A DNA stretch of 26,936 bases from Azonexus sp. Its GTDB lineage: Bacteria > Pseudomonadota > Gammaproteobacteria > Burkholderiales > Rhodocyclaceae. Positions 6,887-15,333 of this stretch are shown piece after piece. The position numbers and the translations under genes were made by a program. The notes under the pieces were generated by a model, which was not told the DNA's origin, ran no database searches, and saw only the letters and a program-made list of their open reading frames with translations. Location: the NCBI GenBank assembly GCA_031285115.1, contig JAITWU010000061.1, positions 1 to 26,936 on the forward strand. Direction: 5' to 3'. Positions within the stretch are counted from its first letter, which is position 1; each line of letters begins with the position of its first letter.

Positions 6887-8174
6887 GGCGCATGATCTCC
6901 TCGATTTCCGCCACCGTTTTCGGCGCTGTGGTGTAGACGGCGCAGCCAGCGGCGGTGACGCGCACATCGTCCTCGATGCGAATGCCGATGCCCGCGAGTT
7001 CGGCTGGAATATCCGCCGCCGCGCCGATGTAGAGGCCGGGTTCCACCGTCAGCGTCATGCCTGCTTGCAGCGTGACCCACTGGCCGCCCGTTTTGTAATC
7101 GCCCGCGTCATGCACATCGAGGCCGAGCCAGTGGCTGGTGCGGTGCATGTAATAGCGGCGATAAGCCTCTTTTTCGATCAAATTATCCAAGTCGCCCGCC
7201 AGTAATTTGAGATCGACCAGCCCCTGAGTGAGCACTCGCACCGCCGCCTCATGCGCCTCGGTAAAGCGACGGCCCGGCGCGATGGCGGCAAAAGCGGCTG
7301 TTTGCGCCGCCAGCACAATTTCGTAAACATCCTTTTGCGCGGCGCTGAAACGACCAGCAACCGGGAAAGTGCGGGTAATGTCAGCGGCGTAGCCTGCAAT
7401 CTCGCAACCGGCGTCGATCAAGACCAGACCGCCCGCCGCCAGCGGCTTGTCGTTCTCGACATAATGCAGCACGCAGGCATTCGCCCCGCCCGCGACAATC
7501 GGCGGATAGGCATGAACGCCGCCGTGACGGCGGAATTCGTGGGTCAGTTCGGCTTCCAGTTCGTACTCCATCATGCCGGGGCGGCAAGCCCGCATGGCGC
7601 GGGCGTGGGCGGCGCTGGTGATGTCGGCGGCGCGTTGCTGAATTTCCGCTTCAAAATCATCTTTGATCAGCCGCATGGCGTCCAGTTCGGCCCGCAAATC
7701 ACGGATCACGCGCGGCGCTTCTTTACCCGCCCGCGCCTGCCCGCGCACGACGTTCAGCGCGGCGGCGAGGCGCTTGTCCCAGGCCGGGTCGCCGCCCACG
7801 GTATGCCACAACGTCTCGCGGTCGGCCAACAGTTCGGGGAACTTGCTGTCGAACTGGGCAATGGAATAAGCGGCATCGAAACCAAACGTCGTTCTGGCGG
7901 CCTTGGGGCCGTAACGGTAACCCTCCCAGATTTCCCGCTCCTCATGCTTTTCGCGGCAAAAGAGAATGCTCTTCGGCCTTTTTCCGCCAACCAGCACCAC
8001 CACCGCCTCCGGTTCGGGAAAGCCGCTGAGATACCAGAAATAACTGTCAAACCGATAAGGATGATGCGTATCGCGGTTACGTACCGCCTCCGGCGCGGTC
8101 GGCATGACGGCAATGCCATCGCCGATGATTTTCAACAGGCGCTGGCGGCGGGTGAGGAAGGGGCTGACGGACAT
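6879..8174 (-). CDS. pepP: Xaa-Pro aminopeptidase (aminopeptidase P)
   Basis: This cytoplasmic metallopeptidase removes N-terminal residues that precede proline. It has 431 residues, close to E. coli PepP (441). The N-terminal AMP_N domain (about 1-160) precedes the pita-bread catalytic domain. All five metal ligands are present: Asp254 (LIDAGCE), Asp265 (AADITRTFP), His348 (HRTSHWLGLDVHD), Glu378 (TVEPG) and Glu401 (RIEDD). ATG 8174 starts MSVSPFLTRRQRLL, as expected for the family. Its end overlaps the start of ubiH by 8 bp, so the two are co-translated; this neighbourhood is conserved in many beta- and gammaproteobacteria. A long antisense frame (7251-8207) is a shadow. Confidence 0.96.
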   Translation of the reverse strand: MSVSPFLTRRQRLLKIIGDGIAVMPTAPEAVRNRDTHHPYRFDSYFWYLSGFPEPEAVVVLVGGKRPKSILFCREKHEEREIWEGYRYGPKAARTTFGFDAAYSIAQFDSKFPELLADRETLWHTVGGDPAWDKRLAAALNVVRGQARAGKEAPRVIRDLRAELDAMRLIKDDFEAEIQQRAADITSAAHARAMRACRPGMMEYELEAELTHEFRRHGGVHAYPPIVAGGANACVLHYVENDKPLAAGGLVLIDAGCEIAGYAADITRTFPVAGRFSAAQKDVYEIVLAAQTAAFAAIAPGRRFTEAHEAAVRVLTQGLVDLKLLAGDLDNLIEKEAYRRYYMHRTSHWLGLDVHDAGDYKTGGQWVTLQAGMTLTVEPGLYIGAAADIPAELAGIGIRIEDDVRVTAAGCAVYTTAPKTVAEIEEIMRHD

Positions 8175-8204
8175 AGGCGGCTCGGTAACTTGGTGAAAGT
8201 GTTC

Positions 8205-8460
8205 TAACAGATTGATTTTTTAAGGGCAGATCGACCTGCTCGGCGTAGCTGATCCAGGGGTTGGCGTAGGGCATGAGGTTCTGTAAATGGCGGTCAAGAG
8301 GGCGATGAAGCCGCAGAGTGCTACAAATACCGCATTGTGGGCAAGCGGACGACGCAGCGGGTAGCGCCCCAGGATGGTGCTGAATTGTTTTGCCCAGTTG
8401 ATTCGCACAAGATGCCCGCCATCCCAATCGACACCGGATATTCCGATGGAACGCAACCCA
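8205..8460 (-). pseudogene. Probable decayed remnant of a membrane protein gene
   Basis: On the minus strand one frame reads a credible segment (GHLVRINWAKQFSTILGRY, then a hydrophobic stretch VFVALCGFIALLTAIY). It then degenerates into a Ser/Thr/Pro-rich tail, while the neighbouring frame, from about 8274, continues with natural-looking sequence (MPYANPWISYAEQVDLPLKN). This suggests a frameshift near 8280 in a former gene. There is no clear start, no ribosome site and no recognised family. It could also be chance coding in GC-rich DNA. Confidence 0.35.
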
Positions 8461-8622
8461 TACGCCTCGCCAGCCGCGCGGGTTGAAGATGTGCAACCAC
8501 TTGCCGACTCCGGCGCGCCGCCGTTTTTCCCGGTGTCCGTACCGAAACTGGCGGTTTTGTCCATTTGCAGCTTTGGCCTCTATGAACTGTTCTGGTTTTA
8601 TCAAAAATGCGTTGAAGCGTGA
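8446..8622 (+). pseudogene. Truncated N-terminal fragment of a small membrane protein
   Basis: This 58-codon frame begins MERNPYASPAARVEDV and contains FFPVSVPKLAVLSICSFGLYELFWFYQK, a recognisable N-terminal pattern (NPYxxP, then the first membrane helix ending in FGLYExxWFYxxW) of a family of uncharacterised bacterial membrane proteins. It stops abruptly at TGA 8620-8622, just after the first helix, where relatives continue with several more helices. No continuation was seen before murU. The start has no ribosome site. It is best regarded as a broken 5' gene fragment. Confidence 0.45.
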
Positions 8623-8682
8623 ATAAACGACATTGCCCGGTGAGTCGTCGCGGGCGTGGCGGCCAGGCGCACGCCAAGGATG

Positions 8683-9366
8683 TTACAGGGGCGCGGTTTG
8701 TAATTCTTGGTCAATTTGGACCAGCCGCTCTGGTGTCCCGACATCGGCCCAGTAACCTGCGTGGCGTTCGCCGGTGACGATGCCCTGGCGAATGGCGGCG
8801 TCGAGCAGGGGGCGGAGTTTCATCGGTTGATTGGGCGGCACATCCCGGAACAGGGCGGGCGGGAACAGGCCAATGCCGGTGTAAGTGAGCGTTTGCTCAC
8901 CGTTGGCGGCGGTGACGCGCCCGCCGTCGAGGGAAAAATCGCCGTGCGGGTGGTGGGGCGGGTTGCCGGTGAGCAGCAGGCGAGTACCGCCGGTGGCGAG
9001 GGGTGAGCGGGTGAATTGGGCGAAATCGGCGTCGCAGAAAATGTCGCTGCTGATGACGAGAAAGGGTTGCTCGCCCAGGAGCGGCAGGGCCTTGGCGATG
9101 CCGCCAGCGGTTTCCAAAGCGCCGGGCGGTTCAGGGGAGTAAGTGAGGGTAAGTCCCCACTTTTCACCATTACCCAAGGTTTGCTCGATCTGTTCACCGA
9201 GCCAGGCGTGGTTGATGACGACATCCCGCACGCCCGCTGCCGCCAGTTTTTCCAGATGCCAGACGATGAGCGGTTTGCCGCCGACCGGCAGCAGCGGCTT
9301 GGGCGTGTGGTCGGTCAGCGGGCGCATCCGCTCGCCACGCCCGGCGGCGAGGAGCATGGCTTTCAT
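8683..9366 (-). CDS. murU: N-acetylmuramate alpha-1-phosphate uridylyltransferase
   Basis: This 227-residue sugar-phosphate nucleotidyltransferase is predicted to make UDP-MurNAc in the peptidoglycan-recycling bypass that confers intrinsic fosfomycin tolerance in pseudomonads. The N-terminal nucleotide-binding signature is complete (LAAGRGERMRPLT, then TPKPLLPVGGKPLI). VINHAWLGEQIEQTLG matches the MurU subgroup, Asp108 lies in the metal-binding strand (FLVISSDIF), and GYWADVGTPERL closes the protein. It is short compared with bacterial RmlA/GalU enzymes, as MurU is. The usual partner kinase gene amgK is not adjacent: upstream is an unrelated lipoprotein gene and downstream are gene remnants. 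A related mannose-1-phosphate guanylyltransferase-like specificity is the main alternative. Confidence 0.82.
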   Translation of the reverse strand: MKAMLLAAGRGERMRPLTDHTPKPLLPVGGKPLIVWHLEKLAAAGVRDVVINHAWLGEQIEQTLGNGEKWGLTLTYSPEPPGALETAGGIAKALPLLGEQPFLVISSDIFCDADFAQFTRSPLATGGTRLLLTGNPPHHPHGDFSLDGGRVTAANGEQTLTYTGIGLFPPALFRDVPPNQPMKLRPLLDAAIRQGIVTGERHAGYWADVGTPERLVQIDQELQTAPL

Positions 9367-9414
9367 TGCGGCTCTTGAGTCTATGTAATCGTCCGGAATG
9401 CGACAACTGCGCGC

Positions 9415-10095
9415 TTAATCCGTGCCGAATTTCGGGTGATACGGCCCGAACAGGATGGCGTTGGGGTGGCCGGATGAAAGCATTTGGTAGTTTGCCATTC
9501 TGGCGACATCGTGGGATTTGTCTGACAGGGTGTTAACAATCTGATTGACGATGGCGCTTACCAGCGCGCCGACCAGGCCGCCGCTGCTATTGTTGTTGCC
9601 TAGGACAACCGCTGCTTGTCCGGACCATAATTCTTGTCCTGTTCTGAGATCGACCAGTTTGGCCGAGGCGGCGGCCTCGACGACGCTGTCAATCAGTCGG
9701 TAGCTGGCGCCGAAGCGGGTGATGGTGATGTACAGAGCGGCGTCGGCGCCGAAAATTTGGCGCAATTTGTCGAGCGCGATGGCATGCGCCTCCTCGGCGA
9801 CGGTCACGCCATTTTGCTTGAAGCTTTCAGCGGCAAGCGTTACCGGAATGACGTAATAGCCCGATTCGGCCAGCGGCGCCGTGGCCGTGGCGAGAAAACT
9901 CAGCGGCGCCTTGATTTCAGGGGATTGGTTGACCGGCGGCAGAACCAGAATGGAGCGCGGACGGCTTTCCCGGAAAGCTGTGTAATCGCGCTGCGCCACC
10001 GGCGTGGCGCAAGCATGGAGGAGAAATACGACGCCCAAGGCGGCGGCGAGACGGGCGGCGCGAATGCCTGAAAACGACAGGGATGAAAGATTCAT
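9415..10095 (-). CDS. GNA1162/DUF799 family lipoprotein
   Basis: This lipoprotein has 226 residues, with a signal peptide ending in the lipobox LHAC (Cys29). The mature part reads RPRSILVLPPVNQSPEIKA followed by AESGYYVIPVTLAAESF, the hallmark of the family named after the meningococcal vaccine antigen GNA1162, which has a TolB-N-terminal-like fold and is probably outer-membrane attached. A Gly-rich segment (NNNSSGGLVGALVSAIVNQI) is also typical. It is the last gene of a three-lipoprotein set with 7-10 bp gaps (CsgG-like, DUF4810, this gene). The set is conserved, and the proteins may form one envelope complex, but the function is unknown. Confidence 0.85.
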   Translation of the reverse strand: MNLSSLSFSGIRAARLAAALGVVFLLHACATPVAQRDYTAFRESRPRSILVLPPVNQSPEIKAPLSFLATATAPLAESGYYVIPVTLAAESFKQNGVTVAEEAHAIALDKLRQIFGADAALYITITRFGASYRLIDSVVEAAASAKLVDLRTGQELWSGQAAVVLGNNNSSGGLVGALVSAIVNQIVNTLSDKSHDVARMANYQMLSSGHPNAILFGPYHPKFGTD

Positions 10096-10105
10096 TGGGC
10101 GACGC

Positions 10106-10459
10106 CTATTTTCCGTATTTTTTTAGAAGAAAGTTCATATAGACGGCGGCTTCCGGGAAGCGGGTTTTTTCCGTTTCAAACGCGGCGATGGCCTGGTCGT
10201 CTTTGCCTGTTTCCGCATAAAGCATACCGAGATGGGCGTAGAAGCCTGGCGGCGCGGTTTTGCCGCTGGCGGCGATGATTTCCTGGTCGCGTTCCAGTGC
10301 TGCGATTTGTTTTTCCCGGCTTTCGCCGCTCAGATGTGCGTAGACCTGCGATTCGTAGCTGCCCCAGGAATAAAGCGTTTGTGGTTTGTTGGCGCAGCCG
10401 GAAAAACAGGCGATCAGAACGAGGGCTGGCAGAGCACGGCCAATGAAGTGCTTGTTCAT
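10106..10459 (-). CDS. DUF4810 lipoprotein
   Basis: This small lipoprotein of 117 residues has the lipobox FSGC (Cys22) after a short hydrophobic signal. The mature portion carries LYSWGSYESQVYAHL at its start and a TPR-like tail (AHLGMLYAETGKDDQAIAAFETEKTRFPEA), the standard DUF4810 layout. It lies between a CsgG-like gene (7 bp upstream) and a GNA1162 gene (10 bp downstream) and is almost certainly co-transcribed with both. No enzymatic motif is seen. The helical repeat suggests a protein-protein adaptor role in the periplasm, which is an inference. Confidence 0.85.
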   Translation of the reverse strand: MNKHFIGRALPALVLIACFSGCANKPQTLYSWGSYESQVYAHLSGESREKQIAALERDQEIIAASGKTAPPGFYAHLGMLYAETGKDDQAIAAFETEKTRFPEAAVYMNFLLKKYGK

Positions 10460-10466
10460 TGCGCGC

Positions 10467-11147
10467 TTACCTGCCTGCTGGTTTCCATACGCCGCTGTCG
10501 ATAGCGGCTGTCAGGCGATCGACGGCTTCGCGCATCGCCAGATCGAGAACCTTGCCGTTGAGCGTCGAGTCGTAGCCGGAGGTGCCGCCGAAGCCGATGA
10601 TTTCCCGGTTGGAAAGCTCGTATTCGCCAGCGCCTTGCACCGAGTAGACGACTTCGCTGGTGCGGATGTCGACGACATTGAGGCTGACCTTGGCGTAGGC
10701 GATTTGACTCTTGCCGCGCCCGAGGATGCCGAACAACTGATGGTCGCCCGTTTCCTTGCGGCCGAATTCCGAAACGTCGCCGGTAATGACATAGGCGGCC
10801 CCCTTCAACGTTTGGGCCTCGTTGCGAATCTGGGCTTCCTGTTTTATCTCGGCCATGTTGTCGCGGTCGAGCACGGTGAAGCGGTTGGTTTGTTGCAGGT
10901 GGGTGATGAGAATGGTCTTGGCCTGACTGCCCAGCCGGTCGACGCCATCTGAAAACAAGCCGCGCATGAAGCTGGAACGGTTGTCGAATTTGCCGACGGC
11001 AATCGCCGAACGTGCGCCGCTATAAGGCGTTGCGGCGCTTCGCGTCTGCTCGACGGCGACGCTGCGGTGACTTTCCGTGGCGCAACCGGCGAGGCCCAAG
11101 GCAAGGAGCGCGGCGGCGAAAAAGAAAACTCCGGAACGGTTTGTCAT
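10467..11147 (-). CDS. CsgG/HfaB family lipoprotein
   Basis: This 226-residue lipoprotein has a clear lipobox LAGC (Cys22). The conserved CsgG-like core is visible: AIAVGKFDNRSSF, LITHLQQTNRFTVLDRDNM, AAYVITGDVSEFGRK, KVSLNVVDIRTSEVVYSVQGAGEYE and the end KVLDLAMREAVDRLTAAID. True CsgG is the curli secretion pore, but no curli genes are present here, so pore activity should not be assumed; many relatives simply accompany DUF4810 and GNA1162 lipoproteins, as in this case. It heads the three-gene operon behind an extended -10 promoter (11180-11209) and an AAAGGG ribosome site. Confidence 0.88.
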   Translation of the reverse strand: MTNRSGVFFFAAALLALGLAGCATESHRSVAVEQTRSAATPYSGARSAIAVGKFDNRSSFMRGLFSDGVDRLGSQAKTILITHLQQTNRFTVLDRDNMAEIKQEAQIRNEAQTLKGAAYVITGDVSEFGRKETGDHQLFGILGRGKSQIAYAKVSLNVVDIRTSEVVYSVQGAGEYELSNREIIGFGGTSGYDSTLNGKVLDLAMREAVDRLTAAIDSGVWKPAGR

Positions 11148-11179
11148 ATCTTGACCCTTTTTGATTTTTCAAAACGGCC

Positions 11180-11209
11180 AAGATAGCACCCCTCTCCTTC
11201 CCGGAGCAA
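11180..11209 (-). promoter_or_regulatory. Sigma-70-like promoter for the lipoprotein operon
   Basis: Read on the minus strand, TTGCTC and TATCTT are separated by 18 bp, and TGC immediately precedes the -10 hexamer, giving an extended -10. The predicted start lies about 25 bp before the CsgG-like ATG. This is a consensus match by eye only. Confidence 0.5.
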
Positions 11210-11287
11210 TGTCCTGGTGGCAGAAGTGAAGCTGCTGTCGCGGGTTTCCCTTCCATTTTCATCCGGACGCTTGCCGGGGCGGGAACC

Positions 11288-11293
11288 TATAAT
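11288..11293 (+). promoter_or_regulatory. Consensus -10 hexamer TATAAT directly before hrpA
   Basis: A perfect TATAAT lies 8 bp before the first ATG of hrpA. No matching -35 is seen at 16-18 bp; TTGCCG at 11271 is only 11 bp away. If used, transcription would begin at or next to the start codon, giving a nearly leaderless mRNA. Confidence 0.4.
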
Positions 11294-11301
11294 GCCGCCC
11301 C

Positions 11302-14300
11302 ATGATGTCTGCCGCCAAACCCGCTCCGCATTCGCGCCGCGATGATTTTTCCCTCGATACCCTGACCGCCGACACCCGGCGCTTGCGGGTTTTGCAGCGC
11401 GAAGCGCAGCGGGCGGCGGGCGAGCGGCGGGAGAAGGCGCAGGCGGAACTGGCCGCCTTGCTGGCCCAGTCGCGGGCGGCGGTGGCGGCGCGGCGTTCGG
11501 TGTTGCCGCAGCCGGAGTTCGCCGATGATCTGCCGGTCAATGCGCGGCGAGCCGATATTGCGGCGCTGATCGCCCGGCATCAGGTGGTCATCGTTTGCGG
11601 CGAGACCGGCTCGGGCAAGACGACGCAGTTGCCGAAAATCTGTCTTGAGCTTGGCCTTGGCGGGCGCGGGTTGATCGGCCATACGCAGCCACGGCGGCTG
11701 GCGGCGCGGTCGGTGGCGTCCCGCTTGGCGCAGGAACTGAAAACCCAGGTCGGCGCGGGCGTCGGCGTCAAAATTCGCTTTCAGGATCGCAGCAGCCCGC
11801 AAAGCTGGGTCAAGCTGATGACCGATGGCATTCTGCTGGCCGAGTCGCAGAGCGACCCTTATTTGAATGCCTATGAGGCGATCATTATTGATGAGGCGCA
11901 CGAGCGCAGCCTCAATATCGACTTTCTGCTCGGTTATTTGAAACAACTGTTGCCGCGTCGGCCTGACCTGAAGGTCATCATTACCTCGGCGACCATCGAC
12001 GCCGAGCGGTTTGCCCGGCATTTTGCGGCGGGCGACAGCGCCGCGCCGGTGATCGAGGTGTCGGGCCGTCTCTACCCGGTCGAAATTCGCCATCGGCCTG
12101 TGCAAGACCTGGACAAACAGGATGACGAGCGCGATTTGTACGACGCCATTGTGGACGCCGCCGATGAACTGGCGCGGCTGGGGCCGGGCGATATTCTGGT
12201 GTTTCTGCCCGGCGAGCGGGAGATCCGCGAGGCGGCAGAAGCCTTGCGCAAACACGCGCTGGCGAGGCCGGGCTTGTCGACCGCTCATGCGCCGGAAATC
12301 CTGCCGCTTTATTCGCGTCTCTCGGCGGGCGAGCAGGATCGTATTTTCAAACCTTCCGGCGGTCAGCGGCGCATCGTGCTGGCGACCAATGTGGCGGAAA
12401 CCTCGCTCACCGTGCCGGGCATCCGTTATGTGATCGACACCGGCTTGGCCCGCGTCAAGCGTTATTCCATCCGCAACAAGGTCGAGCAGTTACAGATCGA
12501 GAAAATTTCGCAGGCGGCGGCGCGGCAGCGGGCCGGGCGCTGTGGCCGGGGGGCGGCGGGGGTTTGCATCCGCTTGTACGATGAGGCGGATTTCGCCGCC
12601 CGCCCGCCGTTTACCGACCCGGAAATTCTCCGCTCTTCCTTGGCCGGTGTGATTTTGCGCATGAAATCGCTGCATCTCACCGATGTCGACAGCTTTCCCT
12701 TCATCGAACCGCCGCCCGCCAAGGCCATTGCCGATGGCTACGCCTTGTTGCAGGAACTGGGCGCGATCAACGATGACAAGGAGTTGACCCGCATTGGCGA
12801 GGCGCTGGCTCGCCTGCCGCTCGACCCGCGCCTCGGGCGGATGCTGGTCGCCGCCCGCGATCTGGCTTGCCTCAGAGAGGTCTTGGTCATCGCCGCCGGA
12901 CTATCGACGCAAGACCCGCGTGAGCGGCCGCAGGAGCGCCAGCAGACGGCGGACGAAAAACACAAGCTGTTCGCCGATGAAAAATCGGAATTTTCAAGCT
13001 GGTGGAAACTCTGGCAATGGTTCCAGAACGCCGTCGAACACAAGAAAAGCAACAAGCAACTGGTCGATCTCTGCCACGCCCATTTTCTTTCTTACCTGCG
13101 TCTGCGCGAATGGCGCGAGGTGCATGGGCAGTTGCACGCCATGGTCACGGAACTGGGCTGGAAAGAGAATGACCTTCCCGGCACGTATGAAGCGATCCAC
13201 AAGGCGCTGCTCTCCGGCCTCCTCGGCAATATCGGCTGCAAAGCGGACGAATCCGGCTATTACCTTGGGGCGCGCGGCATCCGTTTTCTCATTCATCCCG
13301 CCTCGCCACTCCAGAAAAAGGCCGGAAAATGGCTCATGGCGGCGTCAATCACCGAAACGACGCGCCTCTTTGGCCGTGGCGTCGCCCGCATCGAAGAAAG
13401 CTGGATCGAGGAAGTGGGCGCTCACCTCGTCAAACGTCAGTATTTCGACCCGCACTGGGAGAAAAAGGCCATGCAGGTCGCCGCCTGGGAGCGGACGACG
13501 CTCTACGGCGTGGTCATCAATCCCAAACGGCGCATCCATTACGGGCCGCTGGCGCCCGCCGAAGCGCGGGAGATTTTCATCCGCCAGGGCCTGGTCGGCG
13601 AGGAGATCGACGAAAGCTACGCCCGGCGCTGGCCTTTCTTCCAGCACAACCAGAAGCAGATCCGCGACATCGAAAAAATCGAGCACAAGCAGCGCCGTCA
13701 GGATGTACTGGTCGATGACGAACTGATTTTCGCCTTCTACGACCGCCTGATTCCCGAAGGCATCCACAACGGCGCGACCTTCGACCATTGGCGGAAAGAT
13801 GCCGAGCGGGAAAATCCGCACGCCCTGTTTCTTGCCAAAGACGACCTCATGCGCCATTCGGCGGCGGGTGTGACGACCGACGCCTTTCCGCACCATCTCA
13901 AAGTTGGCGGACTGGAGTATGCACTCACTTATCACTTTGAGCCGGGTTCACCGAGAGACGGCGTGACGCTCACCCTGCCGCTGGCGCAGTTGAACCAGAT
14001 TCCGGCGCTGCGCATGGAATGGCTGGTGCCGGGGCTGCTCAAAGAAAAACTGGTGCAACTCATCAAAACCCTGCCGCAAAAAATCCGCGCCAAACTCGTT
14101 CCCGTGCCGGAATTTGTCGAGCAGTTTATCGACGCCACGGCGGGCAACGAGCGCAAACTCAATCAGGGCCTGATTGCTCCCTTGATCGACTACATCCTCA
14201 GCGAGCGCGGCCTCAACGCCCGTGGCTGGGCGGTGACGGCGGACGCCTTCCGCCCCGAGGCGCTGCCTGCGCATCTCTCGATGAATTACAAACTCATCGA

Positions 14301-15300
14301 CGAACAGGGCCGCCAACTCGACATGAGCCGCAGTTTGCCGACGCTGCGCGCCGAATGGGGACGGGAAGCGAAAGAGGAATTTGCCGACCTCTGCGCTACG
14401 CCCGCCGAATACACCGGCCTCACCGCCTGGACCTTCGGCGAACTGCCGGAACTCATGGAAGTGCGGATGGGGGGAAAAGCGCCGGGCGGACAAACGGTGA
14501 TCGGCTACCCGGCGCTGATCGACGATACCGAGAGCGTCAGCCTCAAGGTTTTCGACGCCGCCGAAGAAGCCGCCCGAATGCACCGCCACGGCTTGCGCCG
14601 CCTGTTCATGCTGCAACTGCGCGAACAGGTCAAATATTTCGACAAAAACCTGCCGGGCCTCGCGGCAATGGCCATGCAATTCATGAGCCTTGGCAGCAGC
14701 GACGATCTGAAGCGGCAACTGATCACCCTGGCCTTCGACCGCGCCTGTCTGACTGAGCCGCTGCCGACCACGGCGGAAGCCTTCCAGACCCGTTGCGCCG
14801 AAGGCAAAGCGCGGCTCGGCCTGATCATGCAGGAAATCTGCCGACTGGTTGGCGCGGTGCTCACGGAATGGCAGGCGGCGCTCAAAAAACTCGCCGCCTT
14901 CAAGGCTTACCCGGCAGCGGTGGCCGACATCGAAGGGCAATTGAAACGCCTCATCGGCAAATCGTTCATCACCGAAACCCCTTTCGAGCGCCTGCAACAC
15001 CTGCCGCGCTACCTGAAAGCCGTCGCCATCCGCCTCGACAAACTCAAGGCAAGTGGTAGCAATGGCGCGGCGCGGGATACGCAATTGATGGCCGAATACG
15101 CCCCGCTGTGGAGCAATTACGAACGGCGAGCCAACCAGCTCGCCAAATCAGGCGCGACCGACCCGCAACTGGAACAATTCCGCTGGCTGCTCGAAGAACT
15201 GCGCGTCAGCCTCTACGCGCAGGAACTCAGAACACCGACGCCGGTGTCGGTGAAACGGCTGCAAAAACAATGGGATGGCATCCGGTCGGCGGGCAATTGA
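11302..15300 (+). CDS. hrpA: DEAH-box ATP-dependent RNA helicase HrpA
   Basis: This very long helicase (1332 residues; E. coli HrpA has 1300) has recently been linked in other bacteria to rescue of collided or stalled ribosomes. Motifs in order are Walker A GETGSGKT (100-107), TQPRRLAA, DEAH (197-200), SAT (229-231), TNVAETSLTVPG and QRAGRCGR (about 409-416). They are followed by the HA2 winged-helix region, the OB-fold and the large C-terminal DUF3418 domain that separates HrpA from HrpB. The frame is intact throughout. Two ATG codons stand in tandem at 11302 and 11305 with no ribosome site. It is divergent from the lipoprotein operon across a 154-bp gap. Several long antisense and alternative frames inside it are shadows. 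Confidence 0.97.
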   Translation: MMSAAKPAPHSRRDDFSLDTLTADTRRLRVLQREAQRAAGERREKAQAELAALLAQSRAAVAARRSVLPQPEFADDLPVNARRADIAALIARHQVVIVCGETGSGKTTQLPKICLELGLGGRGLIGHTQPRRLAARSVASRLAQELKTQVGAGVGVKIRFQDRSSPQSWVKLMTDGILLAESQSDPYLNAYEAIIIDEAHERSLNIDFLLGYLKQLLPRRPDLKVIITSATIDAERFARHFAAGDSAAPVIEVSGRLYPVEIRHRPVQDLDKQDDERDLYDAIVDAADELARLGPGDILVFLPGEREIREAAEALRKHALARPGLSTAHAPEILPLYSRLSAGEQDRIFKPSGGQRRIVLATNVAETSLTVPGIRYVIDTGLARVKRYSIRNKVEQLQIEKISQAAARQRAGRCGRGAAGVCIRLYDEADFAARPPFTDPEILRSSLAGVILRMKSLHLTDVDSFPFIEPPPAKAIADGYALLQELGAINDDKELTRIGEALARLPLDPRLGRMLVAARDLACLREVLVIAAGLSTQDPRERPQERQQTADEKHKLFADEKSEFSSWWKLWQWFQNAVEHKKSNKQLVDLCHAHFLSYLRLREWREVHGQLHAMVTELGWKENDLPGTYEAIHKALLSGLLGNIGCKADESGYYLGARGIRFLIHPASPLQKKAGKWLMAASITETTRLFGRGVARIEESWIEEVGAHLVKRQYFDPHWEKKAMQVAAWERTTLYGVVINPKRRIHYGPLAPAEAREIFIRQGLVGEEIDESYARRWPFFQHNQKQIRDIEKIEHKQRRQDVLVDDELIFAFYDRLIPEGIHNGATFDHWRKDAERENPHALFLAKDDLMRHSAAGVTTDAFPHHLKVGGLEYALTYHFEPGSPRDGVTLTLPLAQLNQIPALRMEWLVPGLLKEKLVQLIKTLPQKIRAKLVPVPEFVEQFIDATAGNERKLNQGLIAPLIDYILSERGLNARGWAVTADAFRPEALPAHLSMNYKLIDEQGRQLDMSRSLPTLRAEWGREAKEEFADLCATPAEYTGLTAWTFGELPELMEVRMGGKAPGGQTVIGYPALIDDTESVSLKVFDAAEEAARMHRHGLRRLFMLQLREQVKYFDKNLPGLAAMAMQFMSLGSSDDLKRQLITLAFDRACLTEPLPTTAEAFQTRCAEGKARLGLIMQEICRLVGAVLTEWQAALKKLAAFKAYPAAVADIEGQLKRLIGKSFITETPFERLQHLPRYLKAVAIRLDKLKASGSNGAARDTQLMAEYAPLWSNYERRANQLAKSGATDPQLEQFRWLLEELRVSLYAQELRTPTPVSVKRLQKQWDGIRSAGN

Positions 15301-15321
15301 TCGCTTTCAATAATTGCCGAT

Positions 15322-15333
15322 TTGTAATTACAA
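15322..15333. promoter_or_regulatory. Perfect 12-bp palindrome TTGTAATTACAA, probable operator
   Basis: This AT-rich perfect palindrome lies 52 bp before the BrnA-like gene in otherwise GC-rich DNA. It overlaps a possible -10 hexamer TACAAT (15329-15334), with a weak -35, TTCAAT, 17 bp upstream. A ribbon-helix-helix antitoxin commonly autorepresses through such a site. The assignment is inferred from position and symmetry. Confidence 0.5.

Noticed and set aside
7251..8207. 318-codon plus-strand open frame
   Set aside because: It is antisense to pepP, which has all five metal ligands. The antisense product has no recognisable family.
10467..11147. Curli secretion channel CsgG
   Set aside because: It shares the family core, but no csgA, B, E or F genes are present and the neighbours are DUF4810 and GNA1162 lipoproteins. 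Only the family name is used.
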